Part shown: positions 23,061-35,402 of the stretch, one piece after another
How the letters are laid out: each line of letters begins with the position of its first letter
Position numbering within the stretch: the stretch's first letter is position 1
DNA from: Cryptomeria japonica
Taxonomy: Eukaryota; Streptophyta; Pinopsida; Cupressales; Cupressaceae
Assembly: GCF_030272615.1 (NCBI RefSeq)
Contig: NC_081410.1
Span: 112,482,433-112,546,432 of the forward strand
Direction of reading: 5' to 3'
Length of the DNA: 64,000 bases
Translations under genes and position numbers: made by a program
Notes under the pieces: model-generated
What the model was told of the DNA's origin: nothing
The model's database searches: none
The model's input: the letters and a program-made list of their open reading frames with translations, nothing else

Positions 23061-23479
23061 AGGATTTTACGAAGATTTATAATACTAGATTATGCACGAT
23101 GGAAGAGCATTATTATTACCAAGTTAAACATATGATTAGTCATTCCAAAGATGTGTAGGATAGACTTTAACTACCAAACCAGTTTCAACTCTTCTAGCGA
23201 TAGATTTAGATCTTGACAAAAAACAATAATGATAGAATAAATCATAACACTCAGATGAACCTAATGTGCTTGGATCTATCTTCTGAAACTTTACACCTCA
23301 ATTTACCTCTTATTCCCATAGATACACCCATTCTTAGTAATCCACAACTAATTTAAATGCTCCACATATTAGTCATACATGTGTTCCTTATTTGACTTAT
23401 AAATGCATAAGTAGAATAGTTTTACTACATCCTTTTGATGTAAACTATGACCTAATATAAAGAGAAGCAAATGTGAACC

Positions 23480-25212
23480 AATTTATAAATGCATAAAGAG
23501 AAACTATGACCTAATAGAAAGAGGGAAGTAATTTCTACAGGGACAGAAAGCTTAGCAAGGAGGCCATCAAGTGATACCCTGAAACTACTAAGGAGAAGAA
23601 GCGCCTGGTTAAGCTTAGCAAGACCTACTACCCTCCAAGGCTTGTGCTAAGCCTTGGAGGGAGGTTATGTTTGCAATCATGCACTACATCACTCTGGATG
23701 GCAGATTTACCAAAGTCTACGACTACCATTTCGTGTTTCTCAACCACTTCAGGTATGAAGACAAAGTTAACATACCCTATTTCCTGATTTGCTTGATGAA
23801 TGCCACTATCAAAGCCCACAGAGAGAACCTTAAGGGAGACACTGCTATGCACCAAGGTCTAATGGTTCTAATCTATGATCATATTAAAGCTAATCAAATC
23901 ACCCACCCCCTGCTTTCTGTCTCTGATTCTAAGGAGGAAGGGTCGGCCTCTGATTTTTTTGTGGGTGAGGATTCTGCCGGTGATTTGAAAAGTGAGATTG
24001 AGGAGAGTCTGGAGGACTCCAAGGTTGAATTGGGTAAGAAAAGAAAATAGGAGATCAGTAAGTCGTCCTCTTCTAAGGGCAAGAAAAAAAGCAGGGAGAA
24101 GGTCTTCCAAGTTCACTCTTCCTCCTCGAAGGAGGTCTCTGAGGACTTTGAAAAGGATGACTCTCCGTCCCCTCGGAAGAAGAAACCTAAATCTTCTTTT
24201 CAGAAAAGTAAAAAGCAGAAAAGGCAGGGCAATTTTGAGCCAAAGATTGAGGACAAAGAGTAGAGCAAGGATTCTGATGCGGACCAAAAAGTTGAGGAGG
24301 AGATTACGGGGGATGGTTTCAACTAGAGTGTTGGTGGTGATGCCAAACATATTACCGGTGGAGAATACCCCAAAACTAATCAGGCCAAGGTTGGTGAAAA
24401 ATTCCCCCTTTTAACCCTTCTATTGGGGTTTGAAGGGGTTTGTGGACACCCTCGACTGGCTCATAAACAGTCACAAGAAAGTTGTGGAGGAAAACAAGAA
24501 ATTGAGTCATAGTATTCAAATTCTGGAGACTATTAGCATCGATGAAGGTAAATCCATGGCTGAGTATGTTGAGTATTTGGGAAAGACTATTGCTAGAGCC
24601 GAAGAGATTAGGGATGCCTTCAATCCAAGGTTTGAGCAAGTGGAGAAGGCCCTGGAGGAAATTAAAAACAATGACACTGTTAGTGACCAGAGAATGGTGG
24701 ATGTTGAAAACAGACTCAACAAAGTCGATATCTGTCTTAGAAGCATTATTGAACAAAGTTATAATATTCTGAAAGCCTCGGCTGACAACATCAAAATCCT
24801 GATCAGTAAGCTGGAGAATGAGAAGGGATCCCTAGAGGAGGAACCTAACATGGAGGGCATGGAAGGTGTGCAAGGACCAAGAACAAGGACCAGAGGCAAG
24901 AAGAGGAAGAAAAAGCCAAACAAGGAAATAAAAGAGCTCAAATTTGCTTTGATGAATTATGACCTATTGGTCATCAAGGCTGTTGAACTTCTAAAGTCTC
25001 TGTAGGTGTTGCTAGTTGTCTAGGTCTTTATTTCTAGTTTTTTCTGCTTTATTGTTTCTAGTTTTTTGTTGTCTATTCGAGTTGCTGGCTTTCTTGCCAG
25101 TCTTTTGTATGTTGTCTTATGATGGTCTAGTTGATCTTTGCTGAACTATCTTTTGATCTTTTTGTAAAAGGTTTCGGGTCCTTAAAACATGTTTTTTAAT
25201 TAATCAAAACAG
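23480..25212 (+). mobile_element. LINE-tailed element with a plant-transposon-type ORF
   Basis: An interrupted reading frame (about 23560-25005) is followed by a 3' region ending GGTTTCGGGTCC, TTAAAACATGTTTTTTAA and an A-rich tail near 25200. That tail is very like the end of the LINE derivative at 33765-35386 (minus). The 9-mer ATGTGAACC occurs just before (23471-23479) and just after (25213-25221) and could be a target duplication. The left side lies in a small local duplication, so this boundary is uncertain. No reverse transcriptase is present: it would be a non-autonomous passenger of a LINE. Confidence 0.45.
23560..25005 (+). pseudogene. Degenerate ORF: globular N-terminus plus lysine/glutamate-rich coiled coil
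   Basis: 23650-23890 encodes a globular piece (AIMHYITLDGRFTKVYDYH, FLNHFRYEDKVNIPYFL, MNATIKAHRENLKGDTAMHQ). It resembles the putative plant transposon proteins that are abundant in plant genomes, and a related domain occurs at 55888-56754. It is followed by a Ser/Lys-rich basic stretch with several in-frame stops (24048, 24261, 24324). From 24430 a frame-shifted 190-aa helical region follows (for example MAEYVEYLGKTIARAEEIRD and VDICLRSIIEQSYNILKASA), ending in a basic patch (RTRTRGKKRKKKP). Function is unknown; it may act as a nucleic-acid-binding, gag-like protein. At least one frameshift near 24420 and three stops make it a pseudogene. Confidence 0.5.
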
Positions 25213-25229
25213 ATGTGAACCCAAAAAAT

Positions 25230-26140
25230 AAATGGTCAAGATTCAAAATGGCTAACTCTCACTTGGAAGAATTTGAACACCACTTCCTACAAGCATGGTC
25301 TATTCATCTCTCCTCTTGGGGCCATTCCCTCTGCGTTGGGTGGTTCTGATCCCCCCTCGTGTGGGTGTTGATGTGGATGTCGTTGTTGTTACTATTTCTG
25401 TTGTGGGTGGATTGGGTGTCTCCCCCATGGTTTCCCTACCTATGGGGGTTTGTGTTGTGGATGTTTAGGCTGGTGATATTGCTCGTGCTACAGATTCTCA
25501 AATTGGTGATGCTACCTTTGTCTTTGTTGCTTCTAATGGTGACCCCATTGTGGGTGCTAAGGTCCCACTAGACCTTCTTCTTTTGATGATAAGTGAAGCT
25601 TTGCTCATGTGGCCAAATCTTCTTCTCATTCTCCCAAAGGGGATTCGTCATGTTACTTGTGTCAAGTCCTCCCCTGTGGTGGTTTGTGGATAGGATGTTG
25701 TACATAACATTGGTTTCTGCCAATGCTATGTGTTGGTGTGTAGATTTGTTGGGTTTTGGCCTTCGCTCCCGAACCTCCATCATTGGGTGAGTGATTCTTG
25801 GAAGCCTTTGGTTCCTCATAGCATTGAGATTTTTCCTTATGCTAAAGGATTTTTCATTGCTTCCTTTGCTTCTTCTTCTGATCGTGACTTGGTTTTGGGC
25901 AAGTTGTGGGCTTGGGGAGTTCACTCTCTCTTGGTGAAGCCCTAGACAACATCTTTTAACTCTCTTACTAAACCACTTAATTTGAGCTATGGGTTCACCT
26001 TCCTAATCTTCCCCTTCATTTATGGGAGCATTCTTGCTACAAGGCCATTTGTAGTTCTATAGGTTATTTCTTGAAGATTGATGATGCCACGTCTTCCATT
26101 GGTAGAGACTTGATTGATGCGGTTTGGCATCAGTCCGACA
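25230..26140 (+). pseudogene. LINE ORF1 relic (DUF4283-type)
   Basis: Around 25725-25945 the frame reads FVGFWPSLPNLHHWVSDSW, FPYAKGFFIASFASSSDRD and GVHSLLVKP, which aligns residue for residue with FWGFWPSLPQLHTWISQSW and FPLAKGFFIAKFEYAEDRS in the ORF1 at 34806-35357 (minus). The following 25990-26130 still resembles the next part of DUF4283 (LPNLPLHLWEHSC after a frameshift). Stops and shifts are numerous. Confidence 0.65.
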
Positions 26141-27666
26141 TGCACTATCTAAGATACTATTCATTATGGTACTGATGTGGGATGCTACTACTTAGGGGGA
26201 GTAGTCAGCTTTGAGATTCAAAGGCCTATGTTTTTTCTTTGACATTTATGTTAGATTTTTGGCATTGATGTCAAAGGGGGAGAGATATTGATGTGAAAAA
26301 GATAAAGAAAATGATAAATGTCAAAGGGGGAGAGATATGAAAAAGGGAGAGTTATTCAGAGCTATATGCAGGTTATTGTTGGTTGTCTTCTACAAGGGGA
26401 GACTTGTTTTACATTTCTTGGTACTTAGATGTTTTTCACATCTAGTGTTGCCATCAATGCCAAAGGGGGAAATTGTTGGCCATTTGGTTGAATTGATTAT
26501 GTGTTGCATTGATGTTTTGTCATTGATGTCAACACTAGCTATCTGGATGCTTTACCGACACCCTTCTGCTCCTGATAGGTCAAGTGGTTTCTGGTTAACT
26601 TGGAACCGGTAGGCTCCGGTATAGTCTGGTGATGGAATTGGATTGTTCATGATATTTATACTTATATTTGGTCAATTTGTGTTGGTCTGGTGATTGGATG
26701 CTATCCTACTTGCTTAGAAGATTGGTTTCTGGTTTCGGCGAGGGTTTCATCGATAGAGCTTTTTGTGGAGATCTTTGATGAATTGCATAAGTGGTGTTGG
26801 TGTAGCTTCTAATGGAGTTTCAAGATGTTGTTGGTGATCATGTTCGAGACTTGGCATTTGGAGATCATTGTTGAAGCGTGTGGACCTATACTTGGTCCCG
26901 GTTGATCTAGGTTATGGACCGACTTTAATGTAACATGTGGATAAGATCTATTGATGTATTTCTAGGATGTCTTATGTGTTTATATTACTTGCTTGGTCTA
27001 AGGATGACATGGTTTGTAATTATGTAATTGGTTTATTGTCTGGTGTCCGACCTGATTGTTTATGGTCGAGGGTTTGTATAAATAGATGTAAGATCTCATT
27101 GTAGATCATCATGGTTAATGTAAAAGGTTATGGCAAGGAATGTAATGTGCGAATAAATGTAATATCATTCAGGCAGAGGAGTTGGTGGATCATTGGAGAT
27201 CGAATTGGGTTTATGTAAGAGAATTTAGTCCTCCGATATTGAGCTTAATTGGAATTGTACTCAGGCATAGGAGATGTTATCTTTTGTAGTTCAACACTTC
27301 TCTAGATTGTAGTTTGGATGTATATGTAGTCAGTGAGGCTCCTTTTGTGATGAGAAGTGTGCTCTAGGTTGCTGGCCTTCCTGCAAGTGCAGGCCCCTTC
27401 ATTGTAATTCACATACTTACAGCAGAAGTATTATCTGACTGTGGGTGGGCTTCCCACCGTGGTTTTTTCCTTTACCAAGTTTTTCACATATAAATTTTGG
27501 TGTTGTGTGGATGGCTTTTATTCTATTATTATTGTTTATTCTTAATTGATTAACTTTAATTCCGGTATTATTGTTTTAATTGTTGAATGTTCTTGTAATC
27601 TGAGACAACTGATTCACCCCCCCCCCACCCTCTCAGTTGTCTTCCGGTTATCTGAACTGTCTAACA
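26140..27666 (+). mobile_element. Truncated copia-like element: 3' end with PPT and 3' LTR
   Basis: 26474-27666 begins TGTTGGCCATTTGG and ends ACTGTCTAACA, and shares the CACCCCCCCCCCACCCTCTCAG region with the solo LTR at 15622. Immediately before it lies the polypurine tract AAAGGGGGAAAT (26462-26473). It is preceded by several repeats of TGTCAAAGGGGGAGAGAT (26260-26340), typical of the non-coding stretch ahead of copia PPTs. Flanks (GAAAT left, GATTT right) do not match, as expected for a 3' LTR whose 5' half is missing. Pol is not recognisable upstream. Confidence 0.75.
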
Positions 27667-28287
27667 GATTTGCATGTGCCCAGTGTTTAAAGTTGTCGAC
27701 GGGATGACGGAGGCTGGTGTTGAGCTGGAGGATCGCAAGGAAGGTCGGCGGTGGGTGGTGCAGGGAGGGATGGAGGCCGCCGACGGGAAGCAATTCACGA
27801 GCCGAAACATGAAGGGTACGGCAGTCGCTAGAGACGGGTCTGCAGTCACCAAAAAGCACAACACGGCCCTGTAGACAATAAATGCAGGCAATACGGTGTT
27901 GGGTGGGGGTAAAACCCCACCATATAATATATTTTTTTATTTTTGAAAAAGACTTTTACAATTAAAAAAAAAAATGCGAAATATTTTTTAAAAGAAATTA
28001 AAATTTAATTAAAAAATTCACAGAAAATAATTTCTTTTTTCTTAACAAATTCGTACCGTACCACCCCAATTGGGCAAAAAATTTCCTCCAAAGCCCCAAA
28101 ATTGACTTTCACCCAATATAGGCAAATTTATAGTCAAAATTCATGGAAATGGCCACCCGGACTCTATGGTGAGGTCAGATCTCGTCTAGGACGCCTCTAG
28201 AAGATGTTGCTCCTCAGATCTACCTCTTGACCTCCTTCAAAATCTCTCCAAAGGCTACGCAAAGGTTCTCCAACCGCTCCGATACCA
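27667..28287 (-). other. Leader region of a minus-strand LTR element, with GC-rich patch
   Basis: This lies downstream (minus direction) of the primer-binding site of the LTR at 28288-30212. A primer-binding-site-like TGGTATCGGAGC occupies 28287-28276. The part from 27680 to 27890 is distinctly GC-rich compared with its surroundings and open in several frames (66-80 codons), but no domain is recognisable. The element is cut off by the copia LTR end at 27666. Confidence 0.45.
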
Positions 28288-30212
28288 TGTGAGATTATGC
28301 TTGAAGCAACCAAGATCAAAGAGACCATAAGATAGCACAATGACAAGAATAAATTGTATTCCTATCAAGATGCAAAAGAGATCAACCGATCATCAAAATT
28401 ACCTACATTGTAGGATAAGCCTGCTTATAAAGGCAAGGCTAAGAGACAAGAGAGCACACAATGATGACATGTGGCTCAATGAGATGCAAGGGTAGGTAGG
28501 GGTAGGTAGGAGAAATAGTAAAATATTCCACATGAGGTGGATCACCCACCAAAGGTGGAATTATCACTCCATAATAAGTGGATATGATAGGGTAATATCA
28601 AGATCACACCATAAAAGGTGGAAATTCTCCTACATACACACTCCCAATATAGTACATCTCCCTAAGTGTCTCATATGCAAACTACAATGTGGTGCATGTA
28701 CCTAAGTAAACTTAAGCAAAGTGTAATTATATCCAAGATGAATAATTAATTACACCACCAATTTATTTACCATGGGAGGTACATGAGGGGTATCTATGAG
28801 GTAAAATACACACTCCTGGAAACTACTAATATAGAAAACAATAGCAAAAATAGAAAATTATACCCTTGAGTTTTTTGTTAGGAAATTGCAAAATTGTATC
28901 TCACAAATGCAAAATTCTTGAATAGCAGTTGTGAAAATCTTGAGTGGAAGATGCAAAATTTCTTCAGCAAATGCAAAATAGATCAATGTCAAATGCAAAA
29001 AATGTAGCTTTAAATGCAAAAAACAATCTGCAATTGCAAAATCCAATACTTGTAGTTGCACATCACATGAAAATAAAAAATCAGTAGGTTGTATCTTCAC
29101 GTTGGGTTCACCAAATGTACACGCGACAAAATTTAGCATGAATATTAGACATAAAAGGTAAACACCAAACCTATAAATCTAATAAATGAATCCAAATACA
29201 ACACAATAAAGGAATACAAATGAAGTCAACAAAATAATCATGAAATGCATAAATCCATGTTGACTCCAATGCACTTGGTCTCCATTGTTCTCCTTCTTGT
29301 GTGGGTGATGGCTGTCAAAGTTGCACTTCACAAAAACCTACAAGATGTAAGCACAAGAATTACGAAGATAGTAGTTCTTGAAAAAGGAGGATTGATGTTC
29401 AATTTATAGATTTTGAGAGGTTTGATTCAATGGTTGAGATTGATTTGAAGACAGAATTGATCAATGGTTGAGATTCAATGAGATGAGTTGGTGAGAGACG
29501 ATTACTCATTCTGACTGAATTTGATTGAAAGAATAACTCACTTGACTGACTAGTCAAGGGATTTGATTGAGAGTGAAACTGAATTGACTAAGTAATTTAA
29601 AAAAGATGATTTCAAAAAAAGGGGAAGTGACTGACTGATTAGAAAAAGTGATTGAGAACTAACTGAGAGCTCGTGGAAGTTAGGAATTTCCACATGTGAT
29701 ATATGAAATTCAAGATGAAATGTCATTTAGATTGAATTTGGGTTTTCAAAAATGTCAAATGAAATTGGAATTAGTGGGAAGTGAATTTGAATTGAATTTG
29801 GAGGGAAATTAGATTCATTTGAAATTAAGGTTAAATGATATTAAATAAATTTAGATTCATGGGAAGTGAATTTGAATTGAATTTGGCTCGAACATCATTA
29901 GATAATTAAATAAATTATTTAATTGTGAGGAAAATAGAAATTATACTTAATTAAACAATAAAGACCATTTAATTAAAGTAAAAAATTGAGATTAATTAAA
30001 TAATAAGATTATTTAATTAATTTAGAGGGAAAATGGTTAATTGATTAAATAATTATGAGGGAAATTTAAATAATTGATTTGAGATGGAAGGAGAATATTA
30101 ATTTAGAAGAATGAAGCTAGATTAGTTAAATAATAAAATTATTTAATTAGGAGAGAAGAATAATTAGCAATATTTGACATTTACAGGTATAGGATAATTT
30201 TAAGTGTCTACA
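28288..30212 (-). repeat. LTR of a minus-strand retrotransposon (5' LTR)
   Basis: On the minus strand it starts TGTAGACACTTAAAATT at 30212 and ends TAATCTCACA at 28288, immediately followed by TGGTATCGGAGC, a primer-binding site of initiator-Met type with one change. The start is like that of the 979-bp LTRs at 42486 and 50380 (TGTAGACACCTAAAATT), and it shares their AATTAATT-rich body, so they may be distant relatives. Only this LTR and about 600 bp of leader remain. Confidence 0.65.
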
Positions 30213-33200
30213 ATTACCATATTATTTGTCTCTTTGAAATGGTTCGTCCACATTTTGAATTGGCCAATTCAAAACACTTGTCTACAATTCTAGTCTTCTC
30301 TTTCTTCACTTCCTTGTTCACTTTGTTATGTTTTGTTCTAGAAGGTTTTGTTGGAGTGAAAATATCTTCTTTTGATAATTCTATTTTCTAAGAGTGGTTA
30401 TAGGCAAAAAGGCTAATATTCATTTTCTTCACATGTTTGATTCCTTGCTAAGCATCTTTTATGTTATGTGTAAATACTTTTGCTAACAAATTGATGGCAG
30501 TACATTCATTAGATACTCTCATTTTATTAAAGTAGTTTGTAGGAAATGTAAAGTTACTACTTGTTTTTAACCTTCCATCTTCTTGTAAGGAGCATTCTAC
30601 TCAATAACCCCAAAAATATGGTTTGTAAGCTTAATTTTCTTAATATGATTATCAACATGTTCAAATATGCAAATCTCTCTTTCCTTTATATTATTAGCTA
30701 TTGAATAATGTATCCATCCTATATCCAAGATAATCTTACAACCATTCTACACATGCAATTCTTTATTTTTAACATCCATAAGAGTCAACTACATTTTTCT
30801 TTATAATTGAAAAGTATCTATATGTTTTATTGGCATACCCTACACACTCAAACCATGACAAACTACATTTTAGAAACTTGTTGAATCTTATTATCAAAAA
30901 GCACAAAAACTCAAGCCATCACCACAAACCACATTACATTCACATTTTAAATCTCCCCCTAATACAAGATTAATTAATTGAATATCACCATAGATGATAT
31001 AAGCTAAAAGAAAAATGAATATACATGAGATGTCTTCAAATATATTAGAAAAAAATATATATCATGTGAAAGAATTAATAACCTTGAAGACCTTGTTTCA
31101 TTTAACTTCAACAATAAACTATTTTAAAAAGTTAATCAATTCTTTGATAATTTATCTCCAATCTCTATCTTTACAGAATATTTTTCTAACTTATGCTTCT
31201 TTCCAAAAAGAAATGGGTAGGAATTTCTTGAATCTTTAAAGGACAAATTGCATTGAAACTAAAACTAGCAGGACTCATAATGTATTTAAAAATGAGTTAG
31301 AGATTAAATTTCATCATTTAGAAAAGACAATACTTATGATGACAAAAAGAAGAAGATTTGTTTATTTTTCCTTGAATTTCCTCAAACTCAATTTTCTTTC
31401 ATTAATAGAAACCAAATTAATTAGCAATAAATTGGTGGAGGAAACAACGATCCAACCCTAAGATGCACCAATACATAAGGTATGGTGTATGAGGGTAACT
31501 TATACATTAGTGCATCCCAGGGACTAGATAGCCATTTTCATTTATGAAAACTTATCGCGCAAGCACTTACACTAGGAATAGTAGCATCTCTTCTATATAT
31601 CATAATGGGTATTTAAGATTCACAAACAATCATAATTTTTTCTCACTTTTCCCAAATACCCATACTTTAAAATTGAGTTCCTTGATGTGCACCACATGAA
31701 GGCAGTTTCAAATGAAAAATAATAATATTTTTTTGAGTAGCTCTTTTAAATTTTAAATTTTTATATTTTAAAGATTTAATGACTTTTTAATAAATTTTAA
31801 AAGTCTTTTGGCTCAGTTATGGCCAACACTCAATTTTTTCAACCAAAAAAAAAAGAAATTCAATTATTTTTTATTTATTAATGTCAAGAGTCATTCTAGA
31901 ATGATAGCAAGGGGTGAAGTGTAATGACATGCGTGTGTTAATATTAACTCTTACATTGTAGCTTAAATTTGACAACTATTTACATGTCAAAACAAAATAT
32001 TTCCAAAATAAACACCACACAATAACAAAGATATGCCCTCATCAAAATTAAAAGTTTTAGATAGATGTATAAATATAAAATAAAAATATAGATATTTTAA
32101 AAAAAATTATCTACCATTTCATAATTATAATTTATAGCAAATATTTCAAAAAAAAATGTATAAGTAGACATTAAGAATCATTAATATATTTAAAAATATA
32201 TTTTATAAATTTATTTATTTTCGTGATTTTTTTTAAATAATCATAAGAAGTTTAAATTTTAAATATTAAAAATTAGATGTAAATAATCAAATTTTAAAAA
32301 TTAGAATATAAATTTTGTATTAGGAAAAAAATGTAAATACAATAAAATTTAAATGTCTTTGTATGTATTAAATATAATTTAAAGTAAAATAAAATAATTT
32401 TAAGATAAATAAAATGGTCTCACTTCTTTTGCTCTAGAAGACAAAATAGAAGGTTGGGTGACAGACCTAAAAGAGTTAATGGATGGTTTGGGTTCAAAAC
32501 CTCTTGAGGAGTCAGTCTGCTTTCCTCCTCCTTCTCCAATGTTGGTTCATCAACGAGTTCCAATGATTGTCCACCTCGTGGATCCTTCTGTGGCTCCCTC
32601 TTCTCTAGCTTGTTGATCCCTCTGAGATTTGTCAGCATCTTGCATTCTCTAGTTCGGGTTTGGTTTTGATACTCCTACTCTCCATCTCCAATGCTCTGAG
32701 TTTGGAGTTTTTGATTATGGTTTTCAAATAGCTTTTCTAGTTATTTGATTAAGACTCTTAAATTTTTGGTCAAATAGCTCTAATAGATATATATTTGTAT
32801 TTCTTTAGATAGATGTATTTAAGATATCTATACTACTATAAGTTCATTTAACATTTTTTTTAGTTTTTAAAAATTAATTTTACTTTAATTTAAATTTTTT
32901 TATTTAAATTTTAATATTTTGATTCTTAAATTAATTTGATAAGTTTTATACTTTTAAATGAATGATTTTTAAATTTTATTTATAGAATAGTATTTAAGTT
33001 ATTTCGTAAGAAAGATGTTTCAATCTTATATTTTAATATCAAAATAGAAAAGAAATTTTTAGAGTGTACAACATGAAAATACACTTTTTTAAAGTTATAA
33101 AGGTTAATATTAATCACTTAAATATTATTAAAATAAGTTTTGCTTGGAACAACTCATTTATGTAACATGGATCTCTTCAAAATCTTTTTCTTTTTTTTAA

Positions 33201-33748
33201 TTAAAAGATTCAACTGATTTTGTGGATCAAAAGTTATAACCTTTAGAAATTGATATAAGAACATTTATTTTTTACTTGTAGACTCATCTTATCTTTTGAA
33301 TATAGAATTTTTGTCTAAAAATTTGGGTACTACATTTTAATTGGTTTTAACTCTTCTTTTTTTTTGTTGTCATTTAATAATTTTATATATTACTTCTCTT
33401 AATTATTAGATGTTTGAGATGAAAATTTAAACTTTTTCCATAGGTCTTTGGTTTGCTAGTGAAGTTGAAAGGTTCTTAATGATCCCACCAGGAATCAAGC
33501 CTTGATGAGTGCAAGGTTCTCACATCATAAGGGATGAAGTTGAGAGCAAATCTTGTTGAGTGCAAGGCTCACATAAATGGGACGAATTTGTGAATAATCC
33601 TCTATATATATCATTTATATGTTAACAAAATTTATTTAACACACTACATACACATTTGATTATATTTATTAATTAAATAAAACTTAAAAAATATATTATA
33701 TAAATAATAAATAAATAAATGTATCCACCAATTACTTTCACTGGTTTA
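30213..33748. other. AT-rich intergenic DNA
   Basis: No supported gene. Very AT-rich from 31700 to 33700. A short plus-strand frame at 32439-32605 follows an AG acceptor-like CTTTTGCTCTAG and is listed as a weak finding only. Confidence 0.4.
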
Positions 33749-35402
33749 TTTTATATAACTTGTTTTTTATTAAGTAAAAACAAGTTTTAAAGGGACCAGA
33801 AACCCTATACAAGATAGGTTTTAGAAGGACCTGCAACCCGAACTGAAAGATAAACTTGAAAGACCACTCAAAGAAATAGAACACAAAAGAGATTTGGCCC
33901 AGCCAAACAAAAGAAGGTGAACAACATTAACCCCCACCAAAAACCAACAGGCTGCAAAAAACCAGCAGCCCTAACCCAACCAGGAAGGATCAAGAATTTG
34001 ACCTACCCTTATGGGATCGAAGGGTCATATCAAAAGAGGACTGGGACAATTTATATTTTTTACTTTTAACCGTAATCCATCCCTCCTCAACCCTAGCAGC
34101 AGCCTTTTGCCAAGAGGATGGGTCCAGAATAGAGGACCTCCCATCATCAGGAGGAACAGAGCCAGCATCCAAAGAGGCAGAGACAACAGAAGATCCAACA
34201 ACAATCTAAGATGCGGGAGGGTCATCCATCGAAGAATAAGATCCATCTTTTTTCTCACTCGGGATGCCACCGCAGGCATCCACACATTCCTGAGGCAAGG
34301 CAACACTAGAAACAAGAGGCGTACCCTCAGTCTGAGGAACTTGTGTGACCACCTGGGAGAAGCTTTTCTTTTTAACAAAATAGTGTTCAGAGGATGCACC
34401 TTTCCACCAAGAGGCAGATCTTTTTTTCTTTTTATCTGTTTCACACCCTGCAGCAACATGTCTAGTCTGGAAGCACTTTCGACATCTAAAGTGGATACCT
34501 TCAAAGTCGAGTGGTTGGACCCAAGATCCCAAGGAAGATTCAATCTCTAACTCAGCTGGAAGCCCTTTAGAGACATCAATGTTAACCAAAATACGAGCAT
34601 AAGTAGAATGATAAATTTGGTAAGATTCATTATCAATCATTAGGAATTCGCCTAAAGCCTCCCCCACTTCCTCTAGCAAAGAATTCGTCCAAAGATGAAG
34701 GGGAAGGTTGGGGAGCCTAACCCAAATAGGAATCTCATTAAATGAATTAGTAGATGGATTAAAGCTTGAGAACCAGGGTTTAACCATCAAAACATATTTG
34801 TCCTCTCAGCTAAAAGGATTAATCCCTAAGATTTTTGATCTGTCCTCTGCATATTCAAATTTAGCAATGAAAAAACCCTTGGCTAAAGGAAAAATGTTAA
34901 CTGAACCTTTTATGATCAGTTCCCAGCTTTGGGAAATCCAAGTGTGCAGCTGAGGAAGGCTTGGCCAAAAACCCCAAAACTTGCAGATCAGACCATGAGC
35001 TTCAAACACAGAGGAAGTGTGAATGATCTCCATGTTAGTATCAGCAGACACCTTGAAAACCAGAGGTTTGCAAACAGAAACTGCCATAGGCCCCAAGCCA
35101 TGGATACCCCAATCAGTAGCAGAGGGCACTGGAAGCACTGTAACACCATCTGAAACCCCCGCAGAGCTCCCATACGCAGCACCAGGCTCACCAACCACAC
35201 TAGGGGAGACGGGGGACTGCACGACATCACCAGCCAGTGTAAGGGTAGCAGTAGCAGGCGTCCTTAGGGCAGCGGCGGCAGCAGCAGCAGTCGTAGGCGG
35301 CCTTAGGGCGGCAGATGGCCTTAGGGCAGCAGACGGCATCTCTCCAGCAAATGGCATGTTAATAAATAATGGAATGTTGTTTTTATTTTTATATAACTTG
35401 TT
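33749..35402 (-). mobile_element. ORF1-only LINE derivative with 16-bp target-site duplications
   Basis: The 16-mer TTTTATATAACTTGTT flanks the element exactly (33749-33764 and 35387-35402). Between them, reading on the minus strand, are a 29-nt leader, ORF1 (35357-33990), a 3' UTR of about 225 nt and the tail GGTCCCTTTAAAACTTG ending in TTAATAAAA next to the left TSD. No endonuclease or reverse transcriptase is present although both ends are intact, so the copy moved in this short form, as mammalian HAL1 elements do. Confidence 0.85.
33990..35357 (-). pseudogene. LINE ORF1 protein (DUF4283 plus CCHC knuckle), two in-frame stops
   Basis: One continuous frame of 456 codons from an ATG at 35357. 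It is interrupted only by TGA at 34808-34806 and TAG at 34208-34206, with no frameshift. Order: an Ala/Pro-rich N-terminus including a run of Ala; the DUF4283 region at about residues 110-240 (KFWGFWPSLPQLHTWISQSW, FPLAKGFFIAKFEYAEDRS, and after the stop NEIPIWVRLPNLPLHLWTNS); a zinc knuckle CRKCFQTRHVAAGC (C-X2-C-X4-H-X4-C) near residue 300; and a basic, Ser-rich tail ending TLRSHKGRSNS. The first stop sits where related copies have a large residue after PFS and is probably TGG to TGA. In LINEs the protein is an RNA-binding chaperone of the ribonucleoprotein. Few lesions suggest a fairly young copy. Confidence 0.82.

Noticed and set aside
26474-27666. Second solo LTR like the one at 15622
   Set aside because: Flanking 5-mers differ (GAAAT/GATTT) and a polypurine tract precedes it, so it is the 3' LTR of a truncated element, not a solo LTR.
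31440-31560. Short stem-like sequence with repeated GCACCAATAC / GTATGGTG words, considered as a structured RNA
   Set aside because: The pairing is short and irregular, and no promoter or conserved family is recognisable.
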